Notes under the pieces: generated by a model
Database searches by the model: none
What the model was told of the DNA's origin: nothing
What the model saw: the letters and a program-made list of their open reading frames with translations, nothing else
In this document: positions 48,355-57,250 of the stretch, in pieces
Position numbering within the stretch: position 1 is the first letter of the stretch
Layout of the letters: the number at the start of each line of letters is the position of its first letter
Program-made: the position numbers and the translations under genes
NCBI RefSeq assembly: GCF_900142135.1
Contig: NZ_FQZU01000005.1
Coordinates: forward strand, 124,001 to 188,000
From: Desulfatibacillum alkenivorans DSM 16219
GTDB taxonomy: Bacteria > Desulfobacterota > Desulfobacteria > Desulfobacterales > Desulfatibacillaceae
Length of the DNA: 64,000 nt
Direction of reading: 5' to 3'

Positions 48355-48378
48355 CGGAGGCGCTCGGGAGCGCCTCCG
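48355..48378. repeat. GC-rich perfect hairpin between convergent genes
   Basis: CGGAGGCGCTC (48355-48365) and GAGCGCCTCCG (48368-48378) form an 11-bp perfect stem. Being between convergent genes it may act as a terminator for the minus-strand gene ending at 48396. Confidence 0.55.
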
Positions 48379-48395
48379 GGGGGGGATGCTGCTTG

Positions 48396-49049
48396 TTACA
48401 TCATCAGTTGGGTTTTGAGCTTTTCCGCTATTTCCCGCCCAAGCTCTTCGGCCTTTTTCCAGGTTTCGGCCTGATCCTCCACCTTGCGGAATTTTTCAGG
48501 CGTTACGGTCAAGTCGTCGCCGTGAATCATGGGCAGGGCGCTCATCATGCAGGTTTCGCCATAGCCGCACACCATGCATTCCGGGTTTCCCACAATGTTC
48601 AACTTGCCCAAGACGGTCATGCCTTCCATTTCCAAAGCCCGGGCGATCTGTTCGCAGGCCTCGCTCATGCCGGGAACTCCCCGGCCGATGCCGGTTCCCA
48701 CGGCCACGGCGAGCCTTCCCCGGTTAAACCCGTTTTGATGCCTGAACGAAAACAGGCGCTCCAAAAAGGCCTTGGCGAATCCATCCACGGCGCCGTAAGG
48801 AGAGTATCCGCCCACAACCACGGCGCCGGCCTTTTTCACTTTTTCCGCCAATGCGGGGAAATCGTCCTTCACTTTGCAAATATTGTCGTCTTTACAGCCC
48901 AGGCAGGCGACGCAAGGCTTGACATTCATCCTGCTCAGTTTAACAAACTCATACTCCAGCCCGCTGCTTTCCAAAACAGCCTTGATCAAACGGTCGGTAT
49001 TGCTGTTTTTTATGGGGCTGCCGGAAACGCCCATGATTTGGGGATTCAT
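48396..49049 (-). CDS. Iron-sulfur flavoprotein (Isf-like, NADPH-dependent FMN reductase fold)
   Basis: This 217-residue protein opens with the flavodoxin-like FMN loop 'GVSGSPIKNSNTDRL' and has the compact motif C46-x2-C49-x2-C52-x5-C58, the 4Fe-4S signature of Methanosarcina-type Isf. A second Cys group 'PECMVCGYGETC' lies near 158-169. Isf proteins pass electrons to O2, peroxide or similar acceptors. The gene sits directly downstream of a Crp/Fnr regulator gene, and the same palindrome precedes both. Electron donor and true substrate unknown. Confidence 0.85.
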   Translation of the reverse strand: MNPQIMGVSGSPIKNSNTDRLIKAVLESSGLEYEFVKLSRMNVKPCVACLGCKDDNICKVKDDFPALAEKVKKAGAVVVGGYSPYGAVDGFAKAFLERLFSFRHQNGFNRGRLAVAVGTGIGRGVPGMSEACEQIARALEMEGMTVLGKLNIVGNPECMVCGYGETCMMSALPMIHGDDLTVTPEKFRKVEDQAETWKKAEELGREIAEKLKTQLMM

Positions 49050-49116
49050 GCTTTTTCTCCTTTCCCAAAAAGGTTCTTGTTACGGTGGGAGTATAAGAGA
49101 AACAGGGGAGGGGGGC

Positions 49117-49132
49117 GGTAGCAGAGGCTACA
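49117..49132 (-). promoter_or_regulatory. Probable Crp/Fnr-family operator upstream of the Isf-like gene
   Basis: GGTAGCAGAGGCTACA has half-sites GTAGC-N4-GCTAC and shares 13 of 16 bases with the palindrome upstream of the neighbouring regulator gene. It lies about 70 bases before the Isf start. Confidence 0.6.
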
Positions 49133-49179
49133 CAGAATGCATTTTTAGCAATTAATAATTATTTTCTATTAATGATTGG

Positions 49180-49884
49180 TCAGGCGGATTCCAACAAAGG
49201 CAGAATGATCCGTTTGTCTTCGTGGATGATCTTCCCCCCGCTTTTCAGGGCTTTCATGGCCCGGGTGATGCTCACCCGGTGTGCGCCCGTCAAAAAGCTC
49301 AGGTCTTCGTGGGTCAGGGGAAACTGGATGACTATCCCTCGGGCGCTCTTGGCGCCGTGCTCCTGGGCCACGTTGGCCAATACCCGATACAACCGGTCTT
49401 CAATATTGGAGACGGCCAGGCTTCCCACCCGGCTGGTCAGCCGGGAAATCCGTTCGCTCAGGTTTTTGATGATCTGCAGGCCTACATGCGGGTGATCCAA
49501 AACCAGTTGTTCAAACTGGTCCCGGGTGAATCCGCAGGTGAAGGTGTCTTCCAGGCAATAGGCGCTTACGGGGTATTCCCCCTCTTCGGAGAACATGTTT
49601 TCGCCCACGAAGTCGCCGGCTTTCCGGATGTCCAGAGTCAGCTCAGTCCCGTCCTCCAGCACCTTGGTCAGCTTAACCCTGCCGCCTTTGATCAGGAACA
49701 TTTCGTCCGTTGGGTCTCCCTGGAGAAAAAGGGCGTCGCCTTTTTCCAGCTTTTTCCGCATGGCGTTGACGGCCAGGGCCTTGACGTCCTTGGGGTTTAA
49801 ATTTTGGAAAACCCAGAGATGCCCAATGCAAACAGGCGAAAGCTCAATGGAATCGCCGGCCATTTCGCGGCAAATACAACTCAT
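49180..49884 (-). CDS. Crp/Fnr family transcriptional regulator with N-terminal cysteines
   Basis: This 234-residue regulator has a cyclic-nucleotide-binding-fold domain (about 22-140: 'KLEKGDALFLQGDPTDEMFLIKGGRVKLTK', 'AGDFVGENMF'), a dimer helix and a Crp-type helix-turn-helix ('LTHEDLSFLTGAHRVSITRAMKALKSGG'). Cysteines at 3, 5, 19, 110 and 117 could bind an Fe-S cluster as in FNR, though the spacing differs. The recognition helix has Val where Crp has Glu181, in keeping with the unusual TGTAGC half-site. ATG 49884 follows AAAGGA; nine more codons upstream are possible. Confidence 0.88.
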   Translation of the reverse strand: MSCICREMAGDSIELSPVCIGHLWVFQNLNPKDVKALAVNAMRKKLEKGDALFLQGDPTDEMFLIKGGRVKLTKVLEDGTELTLDIRKAGDFVGENMFSEEGEYPVSAYCLEDTFTCGFTRDQFEQLVLDHPHVGLQIIKNLSERISRLTSRVGSLAVSNIEDRLYRVLANVAQEHGAKSARGIVIQFPLTHEDLSFLTGAHRVSITRAMKALKSGGKIIHEDKRIILPLLESA

Positions 49885-49949
49885 GCGTTTTGTCCTTTCA
49901 AAATAGTTCATTCCTGTAGGCGACCATACTATAATCGCGCCAGGATGGA

Positions 49950-49965
49950 TGTAGCAAATGCTACA
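49950..49965 (-). promoter_or_regulatory. Perfect palindrome upstream of the Crp/Fnr gene, probable autoregulatory operator
   Basis: TGTAGCAAATGCTACA is a perfect palindrome (7+7 around AA), 66 bases before the start of the regulator gene. Geometry (6-base half-sites, 4-base centre) is that of Crp/Fnr operators, but the sequence differs from TGTGA and TTGAT sites. Confidence 0.68.
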
Positions 49966-50198
49966 TTATTATAATTAACGAAAATTTGGAGCATTTTTCA
50001 ATCTCGCCTTTGCCTCACTAAATTTTTGCAGGCCTGAAATCTGATGGGATTGCATGGATATTGCATACTGTTATTGGGGATGTCCGGATGTTCGGATGAT
50101 AAATATTTATTTCTTTATCAAATGGTTATTGTTTGTGTTTCTTGTGTTGATACTCCGGGAACGTCTGGAGTTTTGTTCGATATATAGGAGCTTGGGTA

Positions 50199-51446
50199 AT
50201 GAAAAGAATCCTGCTGGTTGAAGACAGCACCCTTTTTGGATCATCTGTGAAAGAAAGAATCGAGTCCAAATTCGATTGCGCCGTTTTTTGGACCAAGTCC
50301 TTGAAAGACACGGAGGCTCTTTTTGCTGAGCAAGAAGGGGATTTTGCCATCGGGATTATAGATTTTGTTTTACCCGACGCTCAAAACGGTGAAATCATTG
50401 ATATGGTCATGGCTCATGGCGTTCCGGTCATCGTGTTTTCCGCTTTGTTTAACGATGAAGCCAGAAAGTTTATCTGGTCCCGCAAAGTGGTGGATTACCT
50501 CCTGAAAAAGCGCCCGGAAAGCGTCGATTATGTTTTAGCGCTGATCAAACATGTCATGGAGGCGGAAAACGTCAAAATTTTGATCGTGGAGGATTCCCGC
50601 TTATATCGGCGCTCCGTAAGGGAATTGCTTGAAGTTCGGAAATACCATGTTCTAAGCGCGGCAACAGGCAGTGAGGCGCTTGAAATTATTAGAAAAAACC
50701 CTGATATAAAAATGGTTATAACCGATTATTACATGAAGGAAATGGACGGCGTTGAGTTGACCAGTCAAATTCGGCAAACACACACCAGGGACGAGATGGC
50801 CATTATTGGGATTTCCAGCGATGAAGACGGCGTTGTTTCAGCTCAGTTCATAAAAAGCGGCGCTTCGGATTTTTTGAACAAACCATTTCTGGCGGAGGAG
50901 TTTTATTGCCGCGTAACTCAGAACCTGGATTTGCTGGATTATATTCAGGAAGTCAAAGATCTTTCCTCCAGGGATTTTCTCACCGGATTGTATAACAGAC
51001 GATATTTTTTCGACCTGGGTAAAAAAATTCATGCTTCCGCATTGCGGGAAAAGACCAAAATCGCCGTCGCCACGGTTGATATAGATTATTTTAAGCGGGT
51101 TAACGACACCCACGGTCATGACGCGGGAGACGTGGTCATCCAGTCCGTCTCAAGTATTCTTGTAAATGCCTGCCGCGAAACAGACATTGTGTCCCGGTTC
51201 GGCGGCGAGGAGTTCTGCATTCTGGCCCCCAATATCACTCCGGCGGACAGCCTTAAGTTGTTTGAACGAGTCCGCCAAACTATTCAAGACTCCGTGATTC
51301 AGGTGCAAGGCGCGGACATAAGGGTTACTGCAAGCATAGGCGTGTGCAGCACCTTGCTCAAGACGCTTGACGAAATGATTGTCCGTTCGGATCAAATGTT
51401 GTATCGGGCCAAAAACCAAGGCCGTAATAAGGTTCAAATCACATGA
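50199..51446 (+). CDS. Response regulator with two receiver domains and GGDEF output
   Basis: This 415-residue protein has receiver 1 (about 1-118; phospho-acceptor Asp in 'IGIIDFVLPD'), receiver 2 (about 122-245; 'MVITDYYMKEMDG') and a diguanylate cyclase domain (about 250-415) with the catalytic 'RFGGEEF' and an RETD inhibitory site five residues earlier. It should make c-di-GMP when phosphorylated, with product feedback. PleD has the same REC-REC-GGDEF plan. No kinase gene is adjacent. A possible target in the window is the MshEN-containing secretion ATPase. Confidence 0.93.
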   Translation: MKRILLVEDSTLFGSSVKERIESKFDCAVFWTKSLKDTEALFAEQEGDFAIGIIDFVLPDAQNGEIIDMVMAHGVPVIVFSALFNDEARKFIWSRKVVDYLLKKRPESVDYVLALIKHVMEAENVKILIVEDSRLYRRSVRELLEVRKYHVLSAATGSEALEIIRKNPDIKMVITDYYMKEMDGVELTSQIRQTHTRDEMAIIGISSDEDGVVSAQFIKSGASDFLNKPFLAEEFYCRVTQNLDLLDYIQEVKDLSSRDFLTGLYNRRYFFDLGKKIHASALREKTKIAVATVDIDYFKRVNDTHGHDAGDVVIQSVSSILVNACRETDIVSRFGGEEFCILAPNITPADSLKLFERVRQTIQDSVIQVQGADIRVTASIGVCSTLLKTLDEMIVRSDQMLYRAKNQGRNKVQIT

Positions 51447-51751
51447 GGTCAAGGAGCAAATCATATGACGCCGCCCTGGCGCTCCGCTGCGTCCTTGGGA
51501 ACATTTTCTTGACAGGACCAAAGCCCCGCCCGTAAGTTAATTATCAGGAACACCCAAACATACGCCTTGTCCGGACTCCGCCTCCATTTAGCAAGAGCGC
51601 CCGCCGCTTCCTGCATTCCTTGCCGTGTTCCTCAGGCGCAACATGCCGTAAAATAAAGTTTTCGCCTTAATGGGCATATTTCCCCCAAAGCCGCTTTGGC
51701 GGCCATAGACGTGTGTTTACTTGTGTTCACCCCAACAAGAGGAGGACCGGC
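51447..51751. other. Intergenic region before dodecin
   Basis: About 305 bases with no gene. A TTGACA occurs near 51512 without a convincing -10; a small hairpin CCAAAG-CCG-CTTTGG lies near 51684-51698. Nothing else supported. Confidence 0.4.
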
Positions 51752-51955
51752 ATGAGCGTTTACAAAATCATAGAACTGGTTGGCAGCAGCCCCACTTCCT
51801 GGGAGGACGCGGCCAAACTCGCCGTGGAAACCGCATCTCAATCCCTCAAAGATCTTCGGGTGGCTGAAGTAAAAGAGCTTGACTTGAAAATTGAAAATGG
51901 CAAAGTAACGGCTTATAGAGCCAAGGTTAGCGTTTCGTTCAAATACGAGAAATGA
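51752..51955 (+). CDS. Dodecin, flavin-storage protein
   Basis: This 67-residue protein is a full dodecin: 'VYKIIELVGSSPTSWEDAAKLAVETASQSLKDLRVAEVKELDLKIE', one helix packed on a three-stranded sheet, assembling as a hollow dodecamer that binds flavins. The ATG at 51752 follows AGGAGGA; the longer open frame is not needed. Fits the flavin-rich setting of the window. Confidence 0.93.
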   Translation: MSVYKIIELVGSSPTSWEDAAKLAVETASQSLKDLRVAEVKELDLKIENGKVTAYRAKVSVSFKYEK

Positions 51956-52091
51956 CGCTCAGCACAGTAAACAGCGGGGCGTTTTAGCAGCCCGGTACCA
52001 AAAAAAACAGCCGGGGCCGGCGGCCTTGCCCGCCCCGGCTCGCCATGACGAAACCGGAGTCGTCCGGAAGTCCTTTTACAAGGAGGGGGAA

Positions 52092-52724
52092 ATGGACAAA
52101 GTGGATAGGTCCCAGTGGTTTTACGGGATTTTGTACGGAGTCTTTTACGATCCATTGGAAGGCGGACGCAGAAGCATGATATCCGCCCTGATTCCCGAAG
52201 GATGCACGGTTCTGGACGTCTGCTGCGGCACAGGCCGGCTGGCCTTGGAGCTGGCGCCGAAATGCGAAAAAATAACCGGCGTGGATATGTCCGCCCGGAT
52301 GCTTCGTTTCGGGGAATTTCTGAAAAAAGGAAGCAAAGCCTCTAACGTGGAGTTTGTCCACGGCGATGCCACCCGCCTGGAAGACTCGGTGGAGCATACG
52401 TACGATTACGCCGTTATCTCCCTGGCTCTGCACGAAATGCCCATGCAGGACAGGCTGGCGACAATCCGGTCCATGACTCGGGTCGCCAAACGGCTGATCA
52501 TTTCCGACCATTCCGTTCCCCAGCCCAGGACCATCCCAGGATATCTGACTACCCTGGCCGAACTTTGCTTTGGCGGCAGAAGCAATTTCGCCCTATACAA
52601 CGAGTTTAACGCGTCAGGCGGCATTGTGGGCGCCCTGGAGCAATGCGGTCTCGCCCCGGAAAAACGGATCCTGGACGCCAAGAAAATCCGGGAGGTGGTA
52701 ACGGCCGCGGGATGTTCGGGGTAA
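52092..52724 (+). CDS. Class I SAM-dependent methyltransferase (UbiE-like)
   Basis: This 210-residue protein has motif I 'VLDVCCGTGRLALELA' (about 40-55), motif II 'ITGVDMSARML' and 'VEFVHGDATRLE', with 'AVISLALHEMP' as post-motif. The AAGGAGGGGG site lies directly before the ATG. Substrate unknown: it is not close enough to UbiE or MenG for naming. Confidence 0.85.
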   Translation: MDKVDRSQWFYGILYGVFYDPLEGGRRSMISALIPEGCTVLDVCCGTGRLALELAPKCEKITGVDMSARMLRFGEFLKKGSKASNVEFVHGDATRLEDSVEHTYDYAVISLALHEMPMQDRLATIRSMTRVAKRLIISDHSVPQPRTIPGYLTTLAELCFGGRSNFALYNEFNASGGIVGALEQCGLAPEKRILDAKKIREVVTAAGCSG

Positions 52725-52782
52725 GGCGTTCGGGGGCAAAAATATCTCATGAAAATCCAATACGTTGTAAATTATTGGGTAG

Positions 52783-52820
52783 CCTGGGCAGAGCAGTACC
52801 CTGCCCGGGTGCGTGAGCAC
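52783..52820 (+). repeat. REP-like double-hairpin element, copy 2
   Basis: CCTGGGCAG (52783-52791) pairs with CTGCCCGGG (52801-52809, one G-T) around the loop AGCAGTACC, then a second hairpin GTGC-GTGA-GCAC (52809-52820). Loop identical to the copy at 18828. Confidence 0.6.
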
Positions 52821-52894
52821 ATGCAGTTCTGAGAACACCTTTCTCAGCGGCGTGTGCGTATAAATCGGGCTGCAAAATCTTCATTGGACAATAA

Positions 52895-54148
52895 CTATCC
52901 CGTGTATAAAATCCCTGCGATGGCGCCGGTCATGAGGGTGGCCAGGGTGCCGGCGATGATGGACTTGAACCCCAGGCCCACGATTTCCGTTCTGCGCTCG
53001 GGAACCATCATGCCCAGGCCGCCTATCATGATGCCCAAAGATCCCAAATTGGCGAAGCCGCACATGGCGTAGGTCATGATCAACACGGAGCGGGGCGACA
53101 ATTGCTCCGCCGGAGTTCCGGCTAAAGCCAAGTAGGACAGGAACTCGTTCAGGACCGTTTTAATCCCCATGAGGCTGCCTGCGGTCATGCATTCGGACCA
53201 GGGAATGCCTATGAGCCAGACGATGGGCGCCATGATCAGTCCAAGAATTCTTTGCAGGGTGAGGGCCTCGCCTCCGATGTTTGGGACCCATCCAAGGCAG
53301 ATGTTCACCAGTTCCACCATGGCCACGCAGACCACCAGCATGGCGATGACATTCAGGTAGAGCTTCATGCCTTCGGTTCCGCCGTTGGTGATGGCTTCCA
53401 TGGAACTGGACGCGGGATTGGGGATGCTCATTTGGCCTTCCGTGGCGCTGTCGCTGGGAATTATTATCCGGGAAATGGCAATGGCCGCCGGCGCGCTGAT
53501 GATGGAGGCCACCAGGAGATGCCCCAAAGCGCCGGGCAACACCGGCTTTAAGAAGCTGGCGTACAAAACCAGGACTGTGCCGGCCACGGTTGCCATGCCG
53601 CCCGTCATGAGTGCGAACAGTTCGCCCCGGGAGACGTCTCTCAGATAGGGCTTGACGAACAGAGGCGCTTCGATCATGCCCACGAACACGTTGGCGGCCA
53701 GCCCCAGACCTTCGGCGCCGCCCACGCCCAAAGACCGGCGCAGGAGCCAGGCGAAGCCCCGGACGATGAGAGGCAGAATTCTCCAATAAAACAGCAGGGA
53801 GGAAAGGGCGCTCATGACCAGGATGAGCCAAAGCCCCCGAAGGCCGAAAATATAGGATGCACCTTGATCCGTCACCTCAAAGGGAAAGGACTCGCCGCCG
53901 CCCAGGTATCCGAACACAAAGGTCGTGCCCGCCCTGGCAGCCGTTTCCAATGCTCCGACCACTTTGTTCAAAGCCAGAAAAACGCCTTGCGCGCCCGGCA
54001 TTTTCAAAAAGAACAGGGCCAATATAAGCTGGAGGACAATGGCCGATAGGACGGTCCTCAGTTGGATGTTTTTCCGGTTTTCGGAAAATGCGAGGGCGAT
54101 AAGGGGCATGGCGGCCAAACCAAGGGCGCAGTGCAGAATGTCGAGCAT
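52895..54148 (-). CDS. Concentrative nucleoside transporter (NupC/CNT family)
   Basis: This 417-residue protein has about ten membrane helices and CNT signatures: 'GMIEAPLFVKPYL', 'TGGMATVAGTVLVLYA', 'MGIKTVLNEFLSYLAL' (the NEF motif) and 'CGFANLGSLGIMIGGLG'. It imports nucleosides with protons or sodium. The gene ends near the repeat copy 2. The glycerate kinase gene lies 41 bases upstream on the same strand, but a functional link is not clear. Confidence 0.9.
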   Translation of the reverse strand: MLDILHCALGLAAMPLIALAFSENRKNIQLRTVLSAIVLQLILALFFLKMPGAQGVFLALNKVVGALETAARAGTTFVFGYLGGGESFPFEVTDQGASYIFGLRGLWLILVMSALSSLLFYWRILPLIVRGFAWLLRRSLGVGGAEGLGLAANVFVGMIEAPLFVKPYLRDVSRGELFALMTGGMATVAGTVLVLYASFLKPVLPGALGHLLVASIISAPAAIAISRIIIPSDSATEGQMSIPNPASSSMEAITNGGTEGMKLYLNVIAMLVVCVAMVELVNICLGWVPNIGGEALTLQRILGLIMAPIVWLIGIPWSECMTAGSLMGIKTVLNEFLSYLALAGTPAEQLSPRSVLIMTYAMCGFANLGSLGIMIGGLGMMVPERRTEIVGLGFKSIIAGTLATLMTGAIAGILYTG

Positions 54149-54189
54149 GAAGGAGTCCTTTCAGAAATAACCCTGCAATCAAGAAATGA

Positions 54190-55515
54190 TCAGGATGCCA
54201 GTATGAGACGCAGGTCCATGACATTGGTCATGGTGGGACCGGTAATGACCAATTCCCCCGTTTTTTTAAAAAAGTTGTACGAGTCGTTGTTGACCAAATA
54301 GGCGTAAGGGTCCAAGCCCATGGCTTCCGCACGGGAGCAAGTGCCGCCGTCGCAATAGGCGCCGGCCGCGTCCGTGGGGCCGTCCGTGCCGTCGGTTCCC
54401 GCGGAGAACAATAGGGCGCCTTCCACGCCTTGCATGGCGATGGCCCCGGCCAGGGCGAATTCCATGTTGCGTCCGCCTTTGCCTTTTCCCTTGATGGTCA
54501 CGGTGGTTTCGCCGCCGGACAGGACGCAGGCGGGGCGTTGCAGGGGATTGCCCGTGGCTAAAATTTCCTTGGCGATTCCTGCGTGCACCTTGGCCACGTC
54601 CTGGGCTTCTCCGTCAATCAGGGAGGAAAGAATCAGGGTATTGTACCCCAGGCTTTGGGCTTTATCCCGCGCTTGAAACAAAGACTGGCGCGAAGACCCT
54701 ACGATCAGGGTATGGGCGTTATTGAATACCGGATCTCCCGGCTTGGGCGTTTCGGGCAGATCTCCGGCAGCTCCCCGTTCAAGATGCCCCATGACCTCCG
54801 CCGGAAAGTTCAGGCACATTTGGTGGCGGTCGATAATCTCCAGGCACCGTTGGAAGGTGTCTGGATCGGGCGTGGTGGGGCCCGAGGCGATGATGTCCAA
54901 ATCGTCTCCGATCACATCGGACAGCACCAAAGAGATCATGGTTGCAGGATGGGCGATTCGGACCAATTGCCCGCCTTTGACCCCGGAAAGGTGCTTTCGT
55001 ATGGCGTTCATCTCCTGGATGGGAGCGCCGCACGCCAGCAGGGCCGAGGTGGCTTCCTGTTTTTGAGCCAGCGTCAGGCCTTTGGCCGGCAAAGGCAGCA
55101 GGGCCGAGCCTCCGCCCGAAATCACGCAAAAAACCAGGTCCCTTTCCGTAAGGCCTTCCAGCAGGCCTATGATCGCCCGGGCGCCCTGCATTCCGTTGGC
55201 GTCAGGCACAGGATGCCCGCCTTCGACGGTTTTGACGAAGTCCAGGGGCATGACATGCCCGTATTTTGTGACGATCAGGCCTTCCGTGATATGGGGCAGG
55301 GTTTTTTCCAGGGCCCGGGCCATGGGGCAGGCGGCCTTGCCCGCTCCAACAACAAACACCCTGTCATAGCCGGCCAGGGTGATTTTTCGTTCTCCAACCG
55401 ACAAAACGCCGCTTTGACTGAGCTGCAGGGCTTTGAGCACGGCCTGCTCCGGGTCGGCCGCCGCCAGGCCCGCCCGGAAGATTTCCATAGCGTGTTCCCG
55501 TAAGATTTGCGTCAT
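54190..55515 (-). CDS. Glycerate 2-kinase (type II, DUF4147-MOFRL)
   Basis: This 441-residue enzyme has the GCKR-like N-domain ('VFVVGAGKAACPMARALE', 'VEGGHPVPDANG', 'VFCVISGGGSALLPLP') and the MOFRL C-domain ('CVLSGGETTVTIKGKGKGGRNMEFAL', 'TDGTDGPTDAAGAYCDG'). It phosphorylates glycerate to 2-phosphoglycerate. ATG 55515 follows GGAGGA; the open frame runs 27 codons upstream into the radical SAM gene end. Confidence 0.92.
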   Translation of the reverse strand: MTQILREHAMEIFRAGLAAADPEQAVLKALQLSQSGVLSVGERKITLAGYDRVFVVGAGKAACPMARALEKTLPHITEGLIVTKYGHVMPLDFVKTVEGGHPVPDANGMQGARAIIGLLEGLTERDLVFCVISGGGSALLPLPAKGLTLAQKQEATSALLACGAPIQEMNAIRKHLSGVKGGQLVRIAHPATMISLVLSDVIGDDLDIIASGPTTPDPDTFQRCLEIIDRHQMCLNFPAEVMGHLERGAAGDLPETPKPGDPVFNNAHTLIVGSSRQSLFQARDKAQSLGYNTLILSSLIDGEAQDVAKVHAGIAKEILATGNPLQRPACVLSGGETTVTIKGKGKGGRNMEFALAGAIAMQGVEGALLFSAGTDGTDGPTDAAGAYCDGGTCSRAEAMGLDPYAYLVNNDSYNFFKKTGELVITGPTMTNVMDLRLILAS

Positions 55516-55553
55516 GGTTTTGTCCTCCGTCCAGCGCACAAAAAAGCGCTCAA

Positions 55554-56561
55554 TCAGGATTGATCGGGAGGGCTGACCCTTTCTTTGAGAAGACAACAGG
55601 CCACCTGATACAATGGATCGCCGTCCGGACCGTATTCCACGTTTCCGGGCTGGATGAGCTTGTTCATCACGCAGCCTTCAGGGATGTTCAGGTCGAAAAA
55701 TCGATCCTCATGCAATCCGGAAACCGCTTCTAGCCTGTCATCCTCAAACATGAGCGAGTGGATGGGGTAGTCCTCGCACAAAGGGCACCGGTACACCCTG
55801 CCGTTGGGAAAAATAAAATAGTTCTCCGCCACCTTGCCCGCACACTCGAATTTCTCGCCCGGCTCCAGAAACACCTTGGGATAAGTGGTCTCTATTCCCA
55901 GCTTGGCCGCTTTTTCGGCCGCGGCGGGTACCACGCTGTCCCACTGGGAGCGGGTGAGTTGGTTCAGGTTGGAGGCGTTTGACGCCGCGTTTCCCCGCAA
56001 CCCGATAACCTGGATAAAAAAGCGTTGTACCCCCCATTTTGCCAGAAGTTCGGGCATCTGGTCCAGAAATTTCAGGTTTCCCGTGCTGACCGTGTATATC
56101 AGACTGATGCCAAATCCATTTTTAACAGCTTTTTGCAGGTTTTCTGTGCATATTTTAAAGGAGCCTTTTCCTCGTATGGGGTCGTTCACCTCCGGAGACG
56201 GACCGTCCAGGCTGAACGAAAACACGTCCACTTGGCCGGGGCTGGTCTTGTCCAGAATATCGTGGAAGCAATATCCGTTTGTATCCACTGTTATGGATTT
56301 GTATCCAGTGCTGCGGGCGTGGCGGATGGCTTGGTCAAGATCCGGGTGCATGGTGGGCTCCCCGCCCAAAAAGATCACGTTGGAATCCGCCCCCTGGCCG
56401 GAAAATGCATCCAGCCACTTGCAAATGGTTTTAATATCAAGGGTCTGCCTGCCGTGCTGCTCGGGGTTGATATAGCAATGTTTGCAGGAAAGATTGCATT
56501 GGGTTAAAATGTGAAAAAATACATTTTTTGCATGGGCTTGAAAAGCCACAGTTTGTTTCAT
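55554..56561 (-). CDS. Radical SAM protein with C-terminal Cys-rich (SPASM-like) tail
   Basis: This 335-residue protein has the radical SAM cluster C22-x3-C26-x2-C29 ('CNLSCKHC'), 'FLGGEPTMHPDL' glycine-rich SAM region and 'VDTNGYC'. The C-terminal third has further cysteines (FECAGK, YRCPLCEDY, EGCVM, ACC) that may bind an auxiliary cluster. The product is unknown: such proteins modify peptides or enzymes (anSME/PQQ-type relatives). No small precursor peptide gene is obvious next to it. ATG 56561 is preferred; 11 codons upstream the frame has TTG. Confidence 0.85.
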   Translation of the reverse strand: MKQTVAFQAHAKNVFFHILTQCNLSCKHCYINPEQHGRQTLDIKTICKWLDAFSGQGADSNVIFLGGEPTMHPDLDQAIRHARSTGYKSITVDTNGYCFHDILDKTSPGQVDVFSFSLDGPSPEVNDPIRGKGSFKICTENLQKAVKNGFGISLIYTVSTGNLKFLDQMPELLAKWGVQRFFIQVIGLRGNAASNASNLNQLTRSQWDSVVPAAAEKAAKLGIETTYPKVFLEPGEKFECAGKVAENYFIFPNGRVYRCPLCEDYPIHSLMFEDDRLEAVSGLHEDRFFDLNIPEGCVMNKLIQPGNVEYGPDGDPLYQVACCLLKERVSPPDQS

Positions 56562-56749
56562 GCCGCACCTGTATATATGGGTAAATACTAACAATCATTA
56601 CAATGCATTATGTCTTCCCATACCATAAGCCGGAAAAAGGATAAAGGGAAGACCGATTTTGTGAGTAAAAGCCGACCCTTTTCTTGACATTGAGGTCCGT
56701 ATTTACTATTTGTCAGGGGAATATTGGGAAAGGAATAAGGAAAAGGTTC

Positions 56750-57112
56750 ATGGCGACATCCATAGGCGATTTGGTTTTGGTTCATTACGAAGGGAACCCC
56801 GCCTTTTATGCTAGAATAGAAGACATTGAGGCGGACCACAAACCCGGGTGGTACCATGTGCATATGATGGCGTTAATGACGCCGTCCCACGAATTTTCAT
56901 GGATTCTGCGCGAGGAATACATCAACGGAGACGTCTTCACCATGGGCGGCAACAAGATGCGCCTGGAAAAGGTGGGGCCGCCCCGGGGGCTTATTCCTCA
57001 AGGCACTGGGGCTGAATCCTCCATGGAAGATTCGTCTACGGACGGTAAAAAATCGGGCGAAAAGAAAGGCGGCCAGGCAAAGGTCGTCTCCTTAATGGAC
57101 CGAAAAAAATAA
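56750..57112 (+). CDS. Small SH3-like protein with charged C-terminus, function unknown
   Basis: This 120-residue protein starts 'ATSIGDLVLVHYEGNPAFYARIEDIEADHKPGWYHVHMMAL', a beta-rich fold with a W-Y-H stretch, and has a Ser/Lys/Gly-rich tail. The same pattern occurs in small deltaproteobacterial proteins. ATG 56750 follows AAGG; the open frame runs 22 codons upstream. TTGACA at 56684-56689 may be part of its promoter. No function assigned. Confidence 0.68.
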   Translation: MATSIGDLVLVHYEGNPAFYARIEDIEADHKPGWYHVHMMALMTPSHEFSWILREEYINGDVFTMGGNKMRLEKVGPPRGLIPQGTGAESSMEDSSTDGKKSGEKKGGQAKVVSLMDRKK

Positions 57113-57250
57113 AATAGGCTTGCTTTCGCAGGTAGTACGTGTTATCCGTCTGCCTTCATTTGAAGACGGCTGAAACTAGAATTTTGCCGGCGAATGGCTT
57201 TCCTTAACGTGCCGGAACGTTTAAGAACATAACTACAAGGAGGACTTTTA

